This document shows, in pieces, positions 24,901-37,082 of a stretch of 64,000 bases of DNA; within the stretch, counting starts at the first letter, position 1, and the number at the start of each line of letters is the position of its first letter. The notes beneath the pieces are model-generated. The model was not told the origin of the DNA. It worked only from the letters and a program-made list of their open reading frames with translations, and searched no databases. Position numbers and translations under genes: made by a program. Source of the stretch: Myrica gale (Eukaryota > Streptophyta > Magnoliopsida > Fagales > Myricaceae); assembly GCA_963930655.1 (NCBI GenBank), contig OZ005608.1:3100001-3164000 (forward strand), written 5' to 3'.

Positions 24901-27900
24901 CAGCTACCGCAACAGCAGCAGAAGCTAATTTAGCTTCAACATCTGATACCATTCCGGAATTCATTTCCTTTTCCAACTGACTCCATATTTCTTGGCTGTG
25001 ACTAACAGCAGCAGCAGAGAGAGCAGCAGCATCCTCTGCCTGCAACATAGCCTCCTTAACTTTACCAAGGGTCTCCTCTGATACAGCAATCCTTCGCTCT
25101 ATGTCGTGGTCTGCCCTTTTGAGGACATGAGTGGACAACATTGGAGGCTCGGATATAACAAACTTTTCTGAAGTGGCTTTAGAAGTTGGCGCCATAATGG
25201 CAACTGAGGTAGATAGATGATTAGTAACAGCAGGACTTGAAACCGGTTTTGGTTGAGATTGAGACTGCAAAACGACCTGGGCAAGATCCTCAGAAACTGG
25301 AGTCTTTTTCCTTCTTCTAGGCTTTGGTTCGATAGAATTCTGTACAGATGATACTGCTACTTCTTTGGGATCAAGCGGGGGAGCACTAGTAGGAACCCCA
25401 CTTTGAACCACTAGACTGGCAGACGCATGCTTTATGCCAGAGGAATGGGGCACGGATGATTCTCTTATTGGAGGGGATTTAATTGTCTCTGAGTTAGATA
25501 ATATAGAAGCACGGGCACTAGCATCAGGTGCAGAAGTTTGTGGAGAAGGCACCCAGGGACCACGAAAGGGGACCTGAGACACCCATGAAGTGTTATGACC
25601 AACAAAGTTCCTAACAGGTGGAGTTTGATAAGGATGCAATGGAGTAAGTGCCTGCTGGTAATCCATGACGGGCCCTCTTGGCATGACACTAGATTGTAGG
25701 GCATCACAAGAAGTGGTAGGAATACTCCAAAGTGGTGATGAAAGGGGAAACATCGAATTTACAACTGTCGGAATCCCCTTGCTGCTGGTTCGACCAAGAG
25801 GTGAGGAGATACCTTTACCTTGAAGTGCACTTTGTTTACTTGCTAGTTCAGGAGCCATAACACCTACAAATGTAAATTGTCAACGCAGTTACAAATCCAA
25901 TCTAATCAGGAGTATCTAAACAGCTTAAAATCCAAAGAGGCACCTGGACGTGACTGCAAAGGGGCCTCAGGGGTAACAGGATGAGACTTTTGACTATGTA
26001 GCCTTTCCATGCATGCATGCCACACATTCTCCCAGGTGTTCTTCCCACCATCTAAAAGCACAGTACCAGAAGTTAATATACATTTGCAATGAGCGTCAAC
26101 AGGGAAAACATAAGAGGGAGATTGAGAAAAGCTAACCAGGTCCACCAAATGCTGATATCATATGTGCCTCATCAGGTGCTGTTCCTTGACTGCAGAGAAT
26201 TTCAAACACATAAATATAGCACATCTTAAATATCATAACCCCAAGGAAGCTTACCCCTTGCTCCCTAATATTTTCAAAAATACCCAGGAACCCTACAACT
26301 GGAAAAACATCCATCACCACCCGACCTCAAAAGGAACGAGTTGTGCAATTTGGGTTTCTTTTTTTCTTTTCTTTTCTCCTCTTTTTTTCATATTCATGGG
26401 AAGATATAAGAAAGAAGGGGCTCCACACAAACCACTGGTGTGAGAATGGTGTCTCCACACATTGTCCAGCCCAACAATCGCTGGCCTAAAATTCCTCAAA
26501 TGAGTCCTCCATAGTTTCGTCAAGAAATGGAAAGTAATAATACAAATACAACTACCGAAGATAACAGGACTCACATTAAAGCTCCATAAACAAAAATCTG
26601 AGCACGCAATTGCACTTGCTGTAAATCCGTGAACGGCTGCTGAAACACTGTAGATGGTGATGCTGACGTATTCAAATCTGGCAGGTTAGATGTTGAAGCA
26701 GTAAGAACAAAAATTGGTTTCGTATTACTGCCTTCTAGATGCCCATAGTGCTGCATTTCACTGGATTGCACAAACTGGAAAATTGCCGAAGGACTCAGGG
26801 ATACAGTAGTGGATTTGTCCCCTCTTTCTGATTGTCTTGTAGGAGTTGTGTCTTTTGCATGATTTCCTCTTTTAGCAGTTTCCTTTCCAGCTCCCTTTGC
26901 AGATCCTCGCCTTGTTTTACGCTCGTGAGTACCTTTTGACCCACCACGTGTAAGCTGTCCTTCAGATACTTGTTGACTTCCATGAGAAACAGCTGGTGAA
27001 ATCTTCGTATTTGTTCGCACTAGGCCAGAAGTTGAAGGAGAACCCTCTACAATCTTCAAAAATAATTCTTGCTAAGGATAGAAAAGTATAAATCGTGAAA
27101 ACATATCTATAAGGATCTTGCCAGATAATCAAAATAAACAAGCCATAAAAGACAGAGAGAGAGAGAAGAATATAGCATTTTACTGGATATTTGCTTATTG
27201 GAAGGCTCAGAGTTCGTTCTCTTTCTCGGTTTCCAATCATACAAATTTATAAACGAAAGGTCACAATCAAGTCAACTATGAACAAACTAGAACTTACGGG
27301 CATCACTTTGCCAGCAGAAATAGAAGGAAAGGGTTGTAAATCCATGCCAGCGTCTTTTTGAGACAAATCTGCCAATGAACTGATCCCAAATGTGAAACTA
27401 TTCTCTTCTTCGGAGATGCTGTTTCCTTTTGGATCCCCAGAAATAGGCAAAACATTGCTGGCATCCACGTCAATAACCTCAGAAACTGGTCCATTATTAT
27501 TGGTGGACCCATTGACTCCCTCCTCGATTGACGGCTTCACCCGCTCCTCATTTGCACTCTGAGAAAGCTCAGCAGTTCTTATAGTATCAGGGGAACTAGC
27601 AGATTTATCAAAATTTCCAGAAGAACTTCCACTTCCCAGACCACATAACTTATTTTGAGAGTCGGGCAAAACAGAAGACAAGGAACCTTCATCAAGTTTA
27701 AAAACATCACCTGCAAAATTAAATCCAGTACTTAGAATGAAAACATCAACAATGGAGAAAATATTGTAGAAGTTCAATATATTCCCAAGCATGAAAAAAC
27801 CCATGACCTCCACCTCCAAATTTCTATGGGGTGAGTGCCATTTGAGCCAGAGCTCATTGGCCTTTATATGTTGCTCTACCACCCAAAAAAAGAACTAGTA

Positions 27901-30900
27901 AATTGTGCAATTGTAAGCAAAACCTGTTAGGGAAAGAGAAAGATTCAACCAACCAATATCGAATCTCAGACCCAACCCCATACATTAATACCAACACCAA
28001 TGGAGAACAAAATGAAGGCTCATAATATAAACAGTAAGGGTCAACATACACAAATTTGCTAATTCTTATAAATGGAAACAAACTATAACTTACTAGTGCA
28101 GTTTGGCATGGCAGTTAGCCTGGAGTTGTTATCTCCAGATTGTGAAGTAGTTTCACTGTCCTCCACACCTTTTTGGCCAGTGTCACAGCAAGATTCCTCC
28201 AATGGAAAAGGAACAGCTTGGGTGAGCATCACCTCATTGTTTCGCCTTGGTTTTGCATCTGTGAAAGAAATTATTTGGTAATATTAATCACTTGCAATCC
28301 CAAAAGAGTTCCATGGAGCATATTCCTCCAGGGGAAAGAACATTCGTCATCTACACCAACTAAGGACTGTAGCGACAGACAAACGTATCTTATCTCATAA
28401 ATCACCAGAAATGCAACTAACAGACTTACAAAAACTTGATGCACTTATTGAAGACTGAAAAAGGTCAAAATCCATTAGAATGATTAAGGTGTATGCAACA
28501 TGACAAGTAAACAGTTATGTGTCAGCAGCAAACAAACAAAAAACGCAGTCGTGCCACTTGTGGCACCAATAAATTAAATAGTGAGAAATTGCTCTTTCTC
28601 GTCGCTTCTTATGGGCCATGTAATTAGAACAAAGTTAAAAAATTCTCCAATTTCCAGTTGTAAGAAAAACTACTTGAACAGACTTCAAATCAGTTTCATC
28701 ATTAGATGATTACAAAACGGGGGAAAAAGAAATGTCAATGTTAATTACACATACCTGAAACTTTTGATGACATATTTTCACTACTACCCCCTTTTACTGC
28801 TATATCAAATATAACAGAATGCATTTCCATCCCCCCAGTGCATTCCTGGTAAACTTCACTGGCAACTGCTGTTTGAGCTCCACTCTGGCTCTCTGCATTA
28901 TAACTTTCTGGCAGAGGTAGAGATTGATCAACGGTGTCTCTCGAGAGTTGTACAGCAGAATCATAAGATGCATCTTTTTCAGTTTCAGAAAAGGAAACTG
29001 GCTCATTTTCCACTTTCCAAGATTCTATCGAAGCAGTAATTATTGCCTCTGTAGATAGTCTGCTTGCGGTTGGCTCCTTTTTATCTGAGTGAGACAACTC
29101 CACAGCACAAGAAGCTATCATTTGAACCTCTTCGCAGCTAATAACTGCATCTGCAGTAGCACCATTACCAGAAGGCAAGAGAACACCAGCAATTGGGTCA
29201 CAGGATGACACCTTAGCATTTTCTAAGATAGCATTTGATGCTGCAAGAGGGGAAAAAAAACCTCAAAATGTGTAGATTTCATGCATATGTTTAAGCATCC
29301 ATCAACATTGGATGAGTTATGGTATACCTGATTCATTGCCACATGTTGCATCAAATTGTAGTTTTGAATCTATGCACTCATTTCCTGTACTACCTTCACG
29401 AAAAGATGAGCTCCCAACTCCTTTATCAATGATAAGAGATCCACCAACCCCACAATCCACACTACTAGCATCACACGGCAGCTTTGTGCTTTCTTTTTCA
29501 CTAACCGGCTCCTCCACATCACATTTGTGAGCATTTCCCTTACGGTAGATTTTCTCTTCTTCACATGTTTGGGTGGATTCACTCCCCTTGGAAAACGACT
29601 CGTGGTCTTCAGCAATCAGATTTTCCCTGGAAACTCTACAAACATCATGAACAACTTCCAGAGATTTGGACTCGTGTGTTTCGCTCAAGAATTCAGCCGA
29701 AGAACACACTGAAGTCACACTAGAAATTCCTCTCACATGACTATTACTGTTTTCATTGCCTTCAATCATAGAAACTTTATTTTCTTCCATGGGTGACAAA
29801 GATACTTCAGATTCGCTTACTAAAACCTCATTATCTAAATGGCTGCTACTTTCTAATAAATCATCCTTCTCCACAACAGTTTCTTGCCCATATGTTAGAG
29901 ACACCTTGGGATTATTAACTACTACTGCATACCCCTCATTGCTACTGCCATCTTTAGAAGCCAGTGGTGAGGCCTCATGTTGGTTTATTTTAGATGGATC
30001 ACATACCTCCGTATCTTTAGTCAAAACTACATTATCAAAGTTTCCAGCCTCATCAGGAATTCCAGAACTTACATCCTCTGAGCATCGTTCAACCATATGC
30101 AAGTGAGAATCACCATTGAGAACCATATTAGAAATCTCCTCCACATTAGTTATGCGACCTCCAACAGGATTTCCTCCCTCCACAGATTCTTCCTTCGAGG
30201 TCAAGCCAAGGTGCTCCAAATGGGCTCCATGTCCGTCCAATTTTTTATTGTTCAAGTCAGCCTCTTTGTTTAATACGTGAAATTCCTCCTCTTGCCCGCT
30301 GTTTCCTGGTTGCAGTCTATCTGAATCCATATTGCTAATATCGACTACCTGATGTTGGACATCTTGATTGTTCACCTCATCACCACTTGCAATTACGTTG
30401 CATGCATCAGGAACCACATTATCAACTTGCATTACGGAAGCAGAAGTATCTTCAAGTGCTCTGTCATCTATATACTCATCAGCCAAAGTATCAACGTCTC
30501 TCCTATTTCCATCATTGAATTTACCATCAGCATGCAGACTTTCTCCCTTCACAGGCAAACCACTCGTTACACACACAGCATTTGGATGCAGTTCAACTGA
30601 TGTTCCATCCATGGCAAACTCATGTTCATGAGATTGTGAAGTATCTTCAACACAAGGCTGCTCCACAAGTATATCCCCCTTTAATCCAGAAAAGTTCTCA
30701 GGAACTTCATCCTGAGGTAATATCGACTGTAAATCCGTAACATCCCCTGTTTTAGGAAGAATGTTACCATCATGAACAGGATTAGGCTCCATCTGCTTTG
30801 TTAAGCAACCCAATTCATCACATTCATCCAACTCCTTAACAATAGTTTGTCTGGGAATAATTTCTTCCTGGCCCACAGATTTTAATAGCATTTCAACAGA

Positions 30901-31212
30901 TTCCGAGGAAGTGGCCTCAGACCAAACATTGTTATGCCTTGCTATCGAGCAAGATTCTGCCGCACTTGAGCTAAACTCTATCCCACTACTTCCCTGAGAG
31001 AAATCTTCGATCCACCGGTTATCTTCGTTACTTTCGATGCCAAGAAAAACTTCCGTTTCAACCAAACTATCAAACCTTGAGTGTCCCTGAAGGCTGTCAT
31101 CAAACTCAAACTTGGGAAGAGCATATGGCCGTAAAACAGGTGGAAATTTTGTGCTTCCTTCACCAGCTAAATGAAGATTCTGGCTTTGAAAATCCTTGTC
31201 ATCATAATCCAT
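18979..31212 (-). CDS. Plant Agenet-domain protein, G2484-1-like, 2288 aa
   Basis: Fourteen coding exons, given 5' to 3' on the minus strand: 31212-29328, 29240-28755, 28258-28094, 27710-27298, 27053-26575, 26189-26137, 26051-25944, 25863-24053, 23877-23769, 22983-22803, 21747-21680, 21574-21459, 21355-20471, 19086-18979. They total 6867 nt, all phases matching. The start MDYDDKDFQSQNLHLAGEG and the end, around RRSNRRIQPTSR and LLEGLQSSLIISKIPS, match what I recall of Arabidopsis G2484-1 (At4g17330). Residues 1-1200 are acidic and Ser-rich, probably disordered. A basic PRRRKKTP stretch near residue 1380 may be a nuclear signal. An Ala-rich helical stretch lies at about 1465-1545. Two plant Agenet (Tudor-like) repeats lie at about 1802-1950 (AAWFTANVL; VGDRVDAW, WWEGIV, VRAWHLRP). 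Such repeats usually read chromatin or RNA-binding partners; the exact role is unknown. Confidence 0.93.
19517..19763 (-). mobile_element. SINE (plant Au-like) with an 18-bp target-site duplication
   Basis: Perfect direct repeats ACTACCATGTTGAAACTT lie at 19517-19534 and 19746-19763. The insert between them reads 5' to 3' on the minus strand. A tRNA-like head starts near 19745, a B box (AGTTCGAGCCCC) lies at about 19679-19689, a body of about 190 bp follows, and it ends in a poly(A) tail of about 20 nt (the T-run at 19535-19554). It sits in the last intron of the Agenet gene in the same orientation as that gene. The intact duplication and tail suggest a fairly recent insertion. Confidence 0.9.
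23405..23720 (-). mobile_element. Possible LTR-retrotransposon (TRIM-like) remnant
   Basis: Read on the minus strand, TGGTATCAGAGCC (23415-23427) is the classic primer-binding site complementary to initiator tRNA-Met. It directly follows a CCCATGCATG stretch that could be an LTR end. About 290 bp upstream of it (to about 23720) could be LTR. It lies in the intron between coding exons 9 and 10 of the Agenet gene. No second LTR or coding domain was seen, so it is either a solo remnant or a coincidence. Confidence 0.35.
27795..27895 (-). mobile_element. Possible truncated tRNA-derived SINE in an Agenet-gene intron
   Basis: On the minus strand this intronic segment carries CTGGCTCAAATGG, close to a Pol III A box. 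It continues through a GGAGGTGGAGGTCATGGGTT block where a B box would be expected but has degenerated into a T-run. The layout resembles the head of common plant SINEs. No target-site duplication was found. Confidence 0.4.
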
Positions 31213-31222
31213 GAGTGTATCC

Positions 31223-34200
31223 CTACAACCAAAAAAAGTGAGAAAGATAACCACAAAAGGAGATATAGAAAGAGATCCCTTTACCAACGTTATACCGACC
31301 ATATCCTCAAACTTCTAGAGATATTCTGCTACAGGGTAAGACAACGTATAAAGTAGATATGACCATCATTCCAATTTGACGCCCAAAAAAAGGACCAGAA
31401 ATCCGAATTTTTTCCTTCATACTCTAGTCAACAAAAATAAGGGAGACAAAATTCCCTTCCTCTGTATTATTCTTCACTTATTGTGATATCATCAAATTCT
31501 CCCTAACAAATTCATCACCCCCCCCCCTCTCTTTCTCCCTCCCTCCTTACAGGTCACAGAAGTAATTCCTAATTATGCTGAGTGAATACTATAATAACAG
31601 TCTTTGCTCATTTTCCCCAAGACTTTAATGTCATCTTTATGCATTTGATAAAGAAGCAAGAATGTACTCAGAAAAAAAATCCTAAAAACAAACTGAACAC
31701 AGAATTCATTGTATAGTCCAAACAATTCAACAGCGTAAGCCAAATGCTACTATTGTGAAGTGAGAACAATACGGGCTACATCAACTGGAAGGCAATATGG
31801 TGAGGAACTTTCTATGACAGCCAGTAAGAACCACTAGCAATTATGTAGTAGTGCTGCACGGACAAACTTTTTGACTTCCAAAAGGACAAAGGATAAGGTT
31901 GTCAACAATAGGCAACAAGGGAACCTAAGACACCATTTTGCTCAATTATATCAGTACATGAATTGATAAGATGAATTCATCTTTGTCTTAAAATGACTAT
32001 ATAATTTTGTCTCTTTTAGACGTAGAAATTACAATGGGAATCATTTATCAAATATATAGGCATCTTCCTACTTCTAGAAAAATGTAAGGAAGGTAGTCAT
32101 TTGCCAGATCAAGTATAGAAGAGATTCCCAAGCCACAGAAGATGACCTAGAACCAGTAAATATTATTATTTTTAATAAATAGAACCAGTAAATATTATAG
32201 ATCGTTGAAATATCAAAAACCTCATCATACAAACTGCATACCAAATTCATCCTAAACTGCAAGTGGAAATTAACCGGTTAATCATCTGTACGCACCTGAC
32301 ATTTTGATGTATGCTGAGCTACTGATCTCAAATAAAAAAGCACATATCCTTATATTATAATCAAGGTTTATGGCAATGCTCATTGAAAGTTATAAAAAAA
32401 CTCAAGTTACAAGGACGCTAAAACAATCAAGATATAAGATTTAAAACTCCTAATATTTTTTAGGAAACGTAAAATCCTGATACAAAGCACCAAAAAGGGA
32501 AGCATCCCAAATAAACATGACGCGGGAGGGGGGGAGGGAAGGAAACAACACAACAAACCCTGAGATCCAAGGAGGTGCAACATTTTGCCCGAAAGTGTAA
32601 CAACTTGCCGAAAATAACTTCATGGAACGTACAGTAATACATGACAAACATCCAAAAACTCAATTTTCTACACCTTATGCATAGGACTTTGCTAATTACA
32701 AGTCAAAGGAGGTTTTCTTTGACCATTAAACACTTATCAGTGCTCACATAGTGAGTTTATCAGAAATCAGAATAATGATACTGCACATGTCAAAATGAGT
32801 GCAGGACCCATTCACACATATCAAGAGATGGGAATGGCACCATCTAATAGATGAATCCGCAAAGTACAAGGACATATTCTTTGTTAGTTTGAATCCCTAT
32901 CTTGATATATTATCAACAGAAAGGAATTTGTCAAAACAATAAAGAAAGAGTAACTTAAAATATGTTTTGGTAACTTATCTACCACCCTAGTTGCACACTA
33001 TCTTTTTGCCTTCTTCGTTTCCTAAATTGCTATTGCATCCTCTTGCAGTAAGCTAGACTAATACATTTCGAATGTAAAAATTGAAGACAAATGATGAAAT
33101 ATAGTGTGTAGTTAGGTTTCCAGGTAGATGTGAATGTGGCATTTTTTCATTGGTTCACCAAAACATAGCAATTTTGAACAAACTCCAAGCATAACTTTTT
33201 CGCACAAAAAAAAAATTACATTTACCATCCTAAGTTATCACCACATCCTCAAACACACCATCAACCTACCAACCGTTGCGACCCACCCCTTAAATCCAAG
33301 TTTCTGTGCTGAATAGTTCTTCAATTACATTCACCATCATCTTGAACCAAAAAGTATGCAAAATCAAATAAATACCCAAAACAGAAACAAAAATCCAAAA
33401 CATAGTGAGTAGTTTTGCCATTCCATATGTTTCCCCCTCCCGGATGGTAGCTGAATTCAATGTAGGGAACTCACACTAGAATCTTGGATTAAAGGGATGA
33501 GTTGAAATAAGTTTACGGACGAGTTGCAACAAGATGTAATTTGGCACTATTTGAAAAGAAGGTAGTAGTTTAAACTAGTAAAGAGCAATTCACTCTTTTT
33601 CAAAAGCTGAGGCGGTAAAGTTCGATGGAACCACAGAAACGTAAGCTTTGAACTGTCCTAAAAGACAATATCCATCTTGGACATACTAAGTCATATAGAA
33701 CTCCATCATCATCTTGGATACCCTAACTGACATAGAACTTGCTCAAAGGAAAAGAAAAAATAAATAAATAAGAATTTTAGCAACATCCCAGAACAAGAAA
33801 GGTCGTCTGTTGCAAACTCTTAATGCTTCCCCAAATCCCAAGATTTACAGGTCATGTACTCACATCTAAGAAGCCTGCCAAAGTGCAAGACTTAATTATA
33901 GGTTATATTGAACAATAAGCTCTATATCTCTAGCATGCATATATAAGTTACTAGGAAGGGGCAAGTTGGGGTATTCACTCGTCCGAAATGAGAAAGCAAG
34001 TAGATAGATTCAAGCTACACTTAAAAATCTTCAATGTAGGAACTTCCAGAAAGCTGGCCAAATAGCATCCGACTAAATGTTGAGAGTAGTGCCATGTATA
34101 AAACACACCTTACAAATTTATGGGAGGTTTAATTCCTACTAAAGTTTGATATGCATGCAAAAAGGATTAAACTCTCCGTTTATTTAACCCTGTGATGCTG

Positions 34201-34781
34201 TAGTTTAATTGCTACTGAAGTTTGATAGCATCCTCGAGTACTAAACCAGCAAACCTGTAACTCTTCTCCATTGACTAATGAAAAGTCTCTTCATCTACCA
34301 ACAGACCTAAAACCCATTTCTCAAACTCGTAATACACGCACATATCCTCAACTACAACCTACACACTACCCAAAAGAGATATACACAAACACCTGAAATA
34401 CTTCGTCAATCAATTTAGATATTAGTAAACATTGCTGTTTCGCACTAAGTACCTAGTCAAACCACAAATAAAAATGAACTGTGTGTCTGAAAGCAAACCA
34501 AGCAACATCTTTGCTCTAATTTACATAACAAAATAAACCCTATCACTTTAAGAAATGTAGGAAATGAACAGTACCAGAACAAGTAAGTCTAGAGACGCTA
34601 CCTCCCTCCATCCGGTGACGAAATCCGGCCCGTTTGATCTCTCAACTGCTCCACAATCGTACAGTCATCTACTCCTCCAAACAAAAATCCCTATTGGTCA
34701 GTCTATCGACACCCACAACCAGACACAAAACGAAAACCTAACAAAAGCGAGACCCAAAGTCGCCGGCGACTGTGTACTTAC
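31223..34781 (-). other. Long 5' UTR intron of the Agenet gene
   Basis: AT-rich, no coding frames with any family resemblance, with pyrimidine runs (about 31520-31550) and A-rich tracts. I see no exon, RNA gene or transposon with clear ends. The intron assignment depends on the donor at 34781 and the acceptor at 31223. One or more small non-coding exons inside cannot be excluded. Confidence 0.45.
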
Positions 34782-34985
34782 CGGAGTCAGAGTCTGAGGT
34801 TCCGGCCGATCGAATTAGGGTTCCGGCAAATCGACGGCGGGAGAGGAAAACAGAACAGAGGCAGAAAAACAGAGACGGAAAGAGGAAAAGAGTGCAGTAC
34901 CTTCGCTAGTGAGTCTAACTCTGCTTTTGTTTTCTTCGTTTGGAGAACTGGCACTTGTTTGTCTGTCTGGGGAGAGGAAAAAACC
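34782..34985 (-). other. Likely 5' UTR exon of the Agenet gene and its donor site
   Basis: On the minus strand a GTAAGTAC donor (intron begins at 34781) follows a pyrimidine-rich leader typical of plant 5' UTRs. The next consistent acceptor (TTGTAG ending at 31223) lies 10 nt upstream of the start codon. This implies an intron of about 3.56 kb in the 5' UTR. A telo-box-like AACCCTAA occurs within the leader at about 34816-34823. The 5' boundary is a guess. A second possible donor (GAAG followed by GTACTG, near 34900) could give an alternative first exon. Confidence 0.5.
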
Positions 34986-37082
34986 GTGTGATAGCGATCG
35001 AATTTTGAAAAATTAAAGTGGGACCAGTCGTAAATTCTTTCTATGATCCGACGGGTGGAAACGTATTCGGTACCTGACACGTGCAACGTAGCGATTCGGA
35101 AGACAGAAGTATCCCCGGTTTAACGTGGGTCACTAGCTGTCGTGGATTATTAGGTCACAGGCCGTCTCCTATGACTTCACTGTGCATAAGGCGCTACACA
35201 TAAATGGATGAAGATCCTACCAAATCGTCGTAATCAACGGTGATAACGAGTCCTTGATCGGAGGAGATGAAGGAGTGTTGTGACACTAGGGGTGAATAGA
35301 TTTGACATAAATTTCTGAAATCTTAATTAAAGGGCGTTTGTTTGGTTGAACACGTGGCATGCGGCCGTTTGATTGGGTCAGAGCAGTTCTACATGGCTCT
35401 TATCTAGGAACGAAAGCTGGGCACGCGATAAGGCTAGTTTCTGACCGTCAGATCAGGGTAAGGGTGCTGCAGGACGCTTGGTTGAGCAACGAAGCCAGAG
35501 TCCCCGCGAGCCTCGAAATTTCTCTGTTGATAATTAAGTGCTAATTGCCGGCACAGTTTCTCCGCTCCTTATTGTTTTTTCTCGGGTTAAATGACACGTT
35601 TGTTTGTACAAAATTTTGGGTCTAATATTTTTAACAAAATAAATATATTTTAAAAATTTTAATTAAACATATATTTCAAACTTTTCGTAAATCTCAGTAA
35701 AATTCAACATTCAAATTATTCTTAAGAATATTCTTTAAAATTTCGGTATAACAAAATCTCGGCTCAAATCGAATTTCACTATATATATTATAATTTATAT
35801 AGTCAAGCACATGTGCGTGACACGTTGCAATGATGCAGACGAAGGGCTGCTGACCAATTTTGCTAGAGGCGTAGAGGGCCCACATTCTTTCCAATATTAA
35901 TGGTATGTTTGTTTGTCATATTCCCGAAATTTTAGAGTGTGTTCGTTTACAAAGAATCCTCAGGATTTTTTGAATCCTCAAGATTCTACAACCAAACATC
36001 ATTTTTTACACCACATAAATATAACTACAACACGCATACCAATAAAGTTAACATCACATAAAAATTCTCAAAACACAAAAAATCCTCACAATACACCTTA
36101 ACCGAACATCCCCTTAGTAATATTTACTTTATTATGATTTATTAGGGTTTGTGAAATGTAAAATATATAAGTATAAAAGTTAAAAACGTTAGAATGTGTT
36201 TATTATTTTAGAAATTTTCATGCTCCAAAAATGTTGGGAAAACAAACATCATCTAAAAGAGGACAGGAGTGCGCACGTGTTTGCACGTGTCCTTTCTTAC
36301 CCAATTGAGATTCTTCACACTTTTCACAATGTATTCGTTCTATTATCGCCTCTCAACTTTTAGAACGGAACCAATTTGTTAGCAAATGCAAAATGGAGTT
36401 TTGCTTGCATTATTGTACAGATGCCAACCAACATTCCCTCCCTCTTTTCAACCCAACTGCTATTTTGCTATATTGTTTATTGCACTTAAAACAAAAAAGA
36501 TAGAGATGCTGTCCTTTTCTTCTTTACTGTTGGCAGGTATGCATTAGATACTGCCTAACCGGCGCAGAAGATACAACTGCTTCAAGTCTACAACATTAAT
36601 TTTAGGTCTGGCCTTGTTGGCTAGAGGGACTGCGAAGTTGGACTTCTCTGAATTACTGCCGTACTGTTAAAGACCAAAATAGAGTACAGCTTTATCTGCA
36701 TATGAAGAGCTGGGCATTTGATCCAAAGACATTAAGAAAAGCCTAATTTTACAATAATTAAAAGGGAAAACTTGATGATATTACATTGAAGTCTTTTTAC
36801 ACGAAGAGGTCAAAGTCAGTGGAACCAAGGCTAAAAGTGGGTACTATTTTATGGAATTGCAATGTCAAGCTTCTAGGACTAGAAATCAGCCGAAGGGCAG
36901 GCACTATTTCAGAGTAGATTACAATGGCCCAATAGAAAGTGGTAAAAACTTTAGACCGCGTGGAATGGTAGCAGCAATCACGTTGGCGACGAAAATGGAT
37001 TAGTAGGAAGTACCCAATTGTGATTTCCCTGCTCTCTCGGTCTAGTAATGCTGAATGGTTCATGGGCTACAGAGAAACATCC
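34986..37082. other. Intergenic: Agenet gene promoter and DUF547 gene 3' region
   Basis: The proximal part (to about 35200) should include the promoter of the minus-strand Agenet gene. ACGTG-core motifs occur near 35080, 35350 and 36275-36290. A MITE occupies 35935-36113. The end nearest 37082 should carry the 3' UTR of the DUF547 gene. No TATA box could be assigned with confidence, and there is no protein gene. Confidence 0.45.
35935..36113 (+). mobile_element. MITE, copy A of a two-copy family
   Basis: 179-bp element starting GAGTGTGTTCGTTTAC and ending CCGAACATCCCC, flanked by TTA on both sides (35932-35934 and 36114-36116). The inner sequence carries two AATCCTCAGGATT-type palindromes near the left end and AATCCTCACAATACA near the right end. 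It is highly similar, in reverse orientation, to 53087-53257. It has no coding capacity. The TTA duplication and short terminal repeats suggest a PIF/Harbinger-type MITE. Confidence 0.8.

Noticed and set aside
24621-24980. 119-aa Ala-rich plus-strand frame
   Set aside because: Antisense of the Ala-rich coding block in Agenet exon 8; GCN/NGC composition keeps the reverse frame open.
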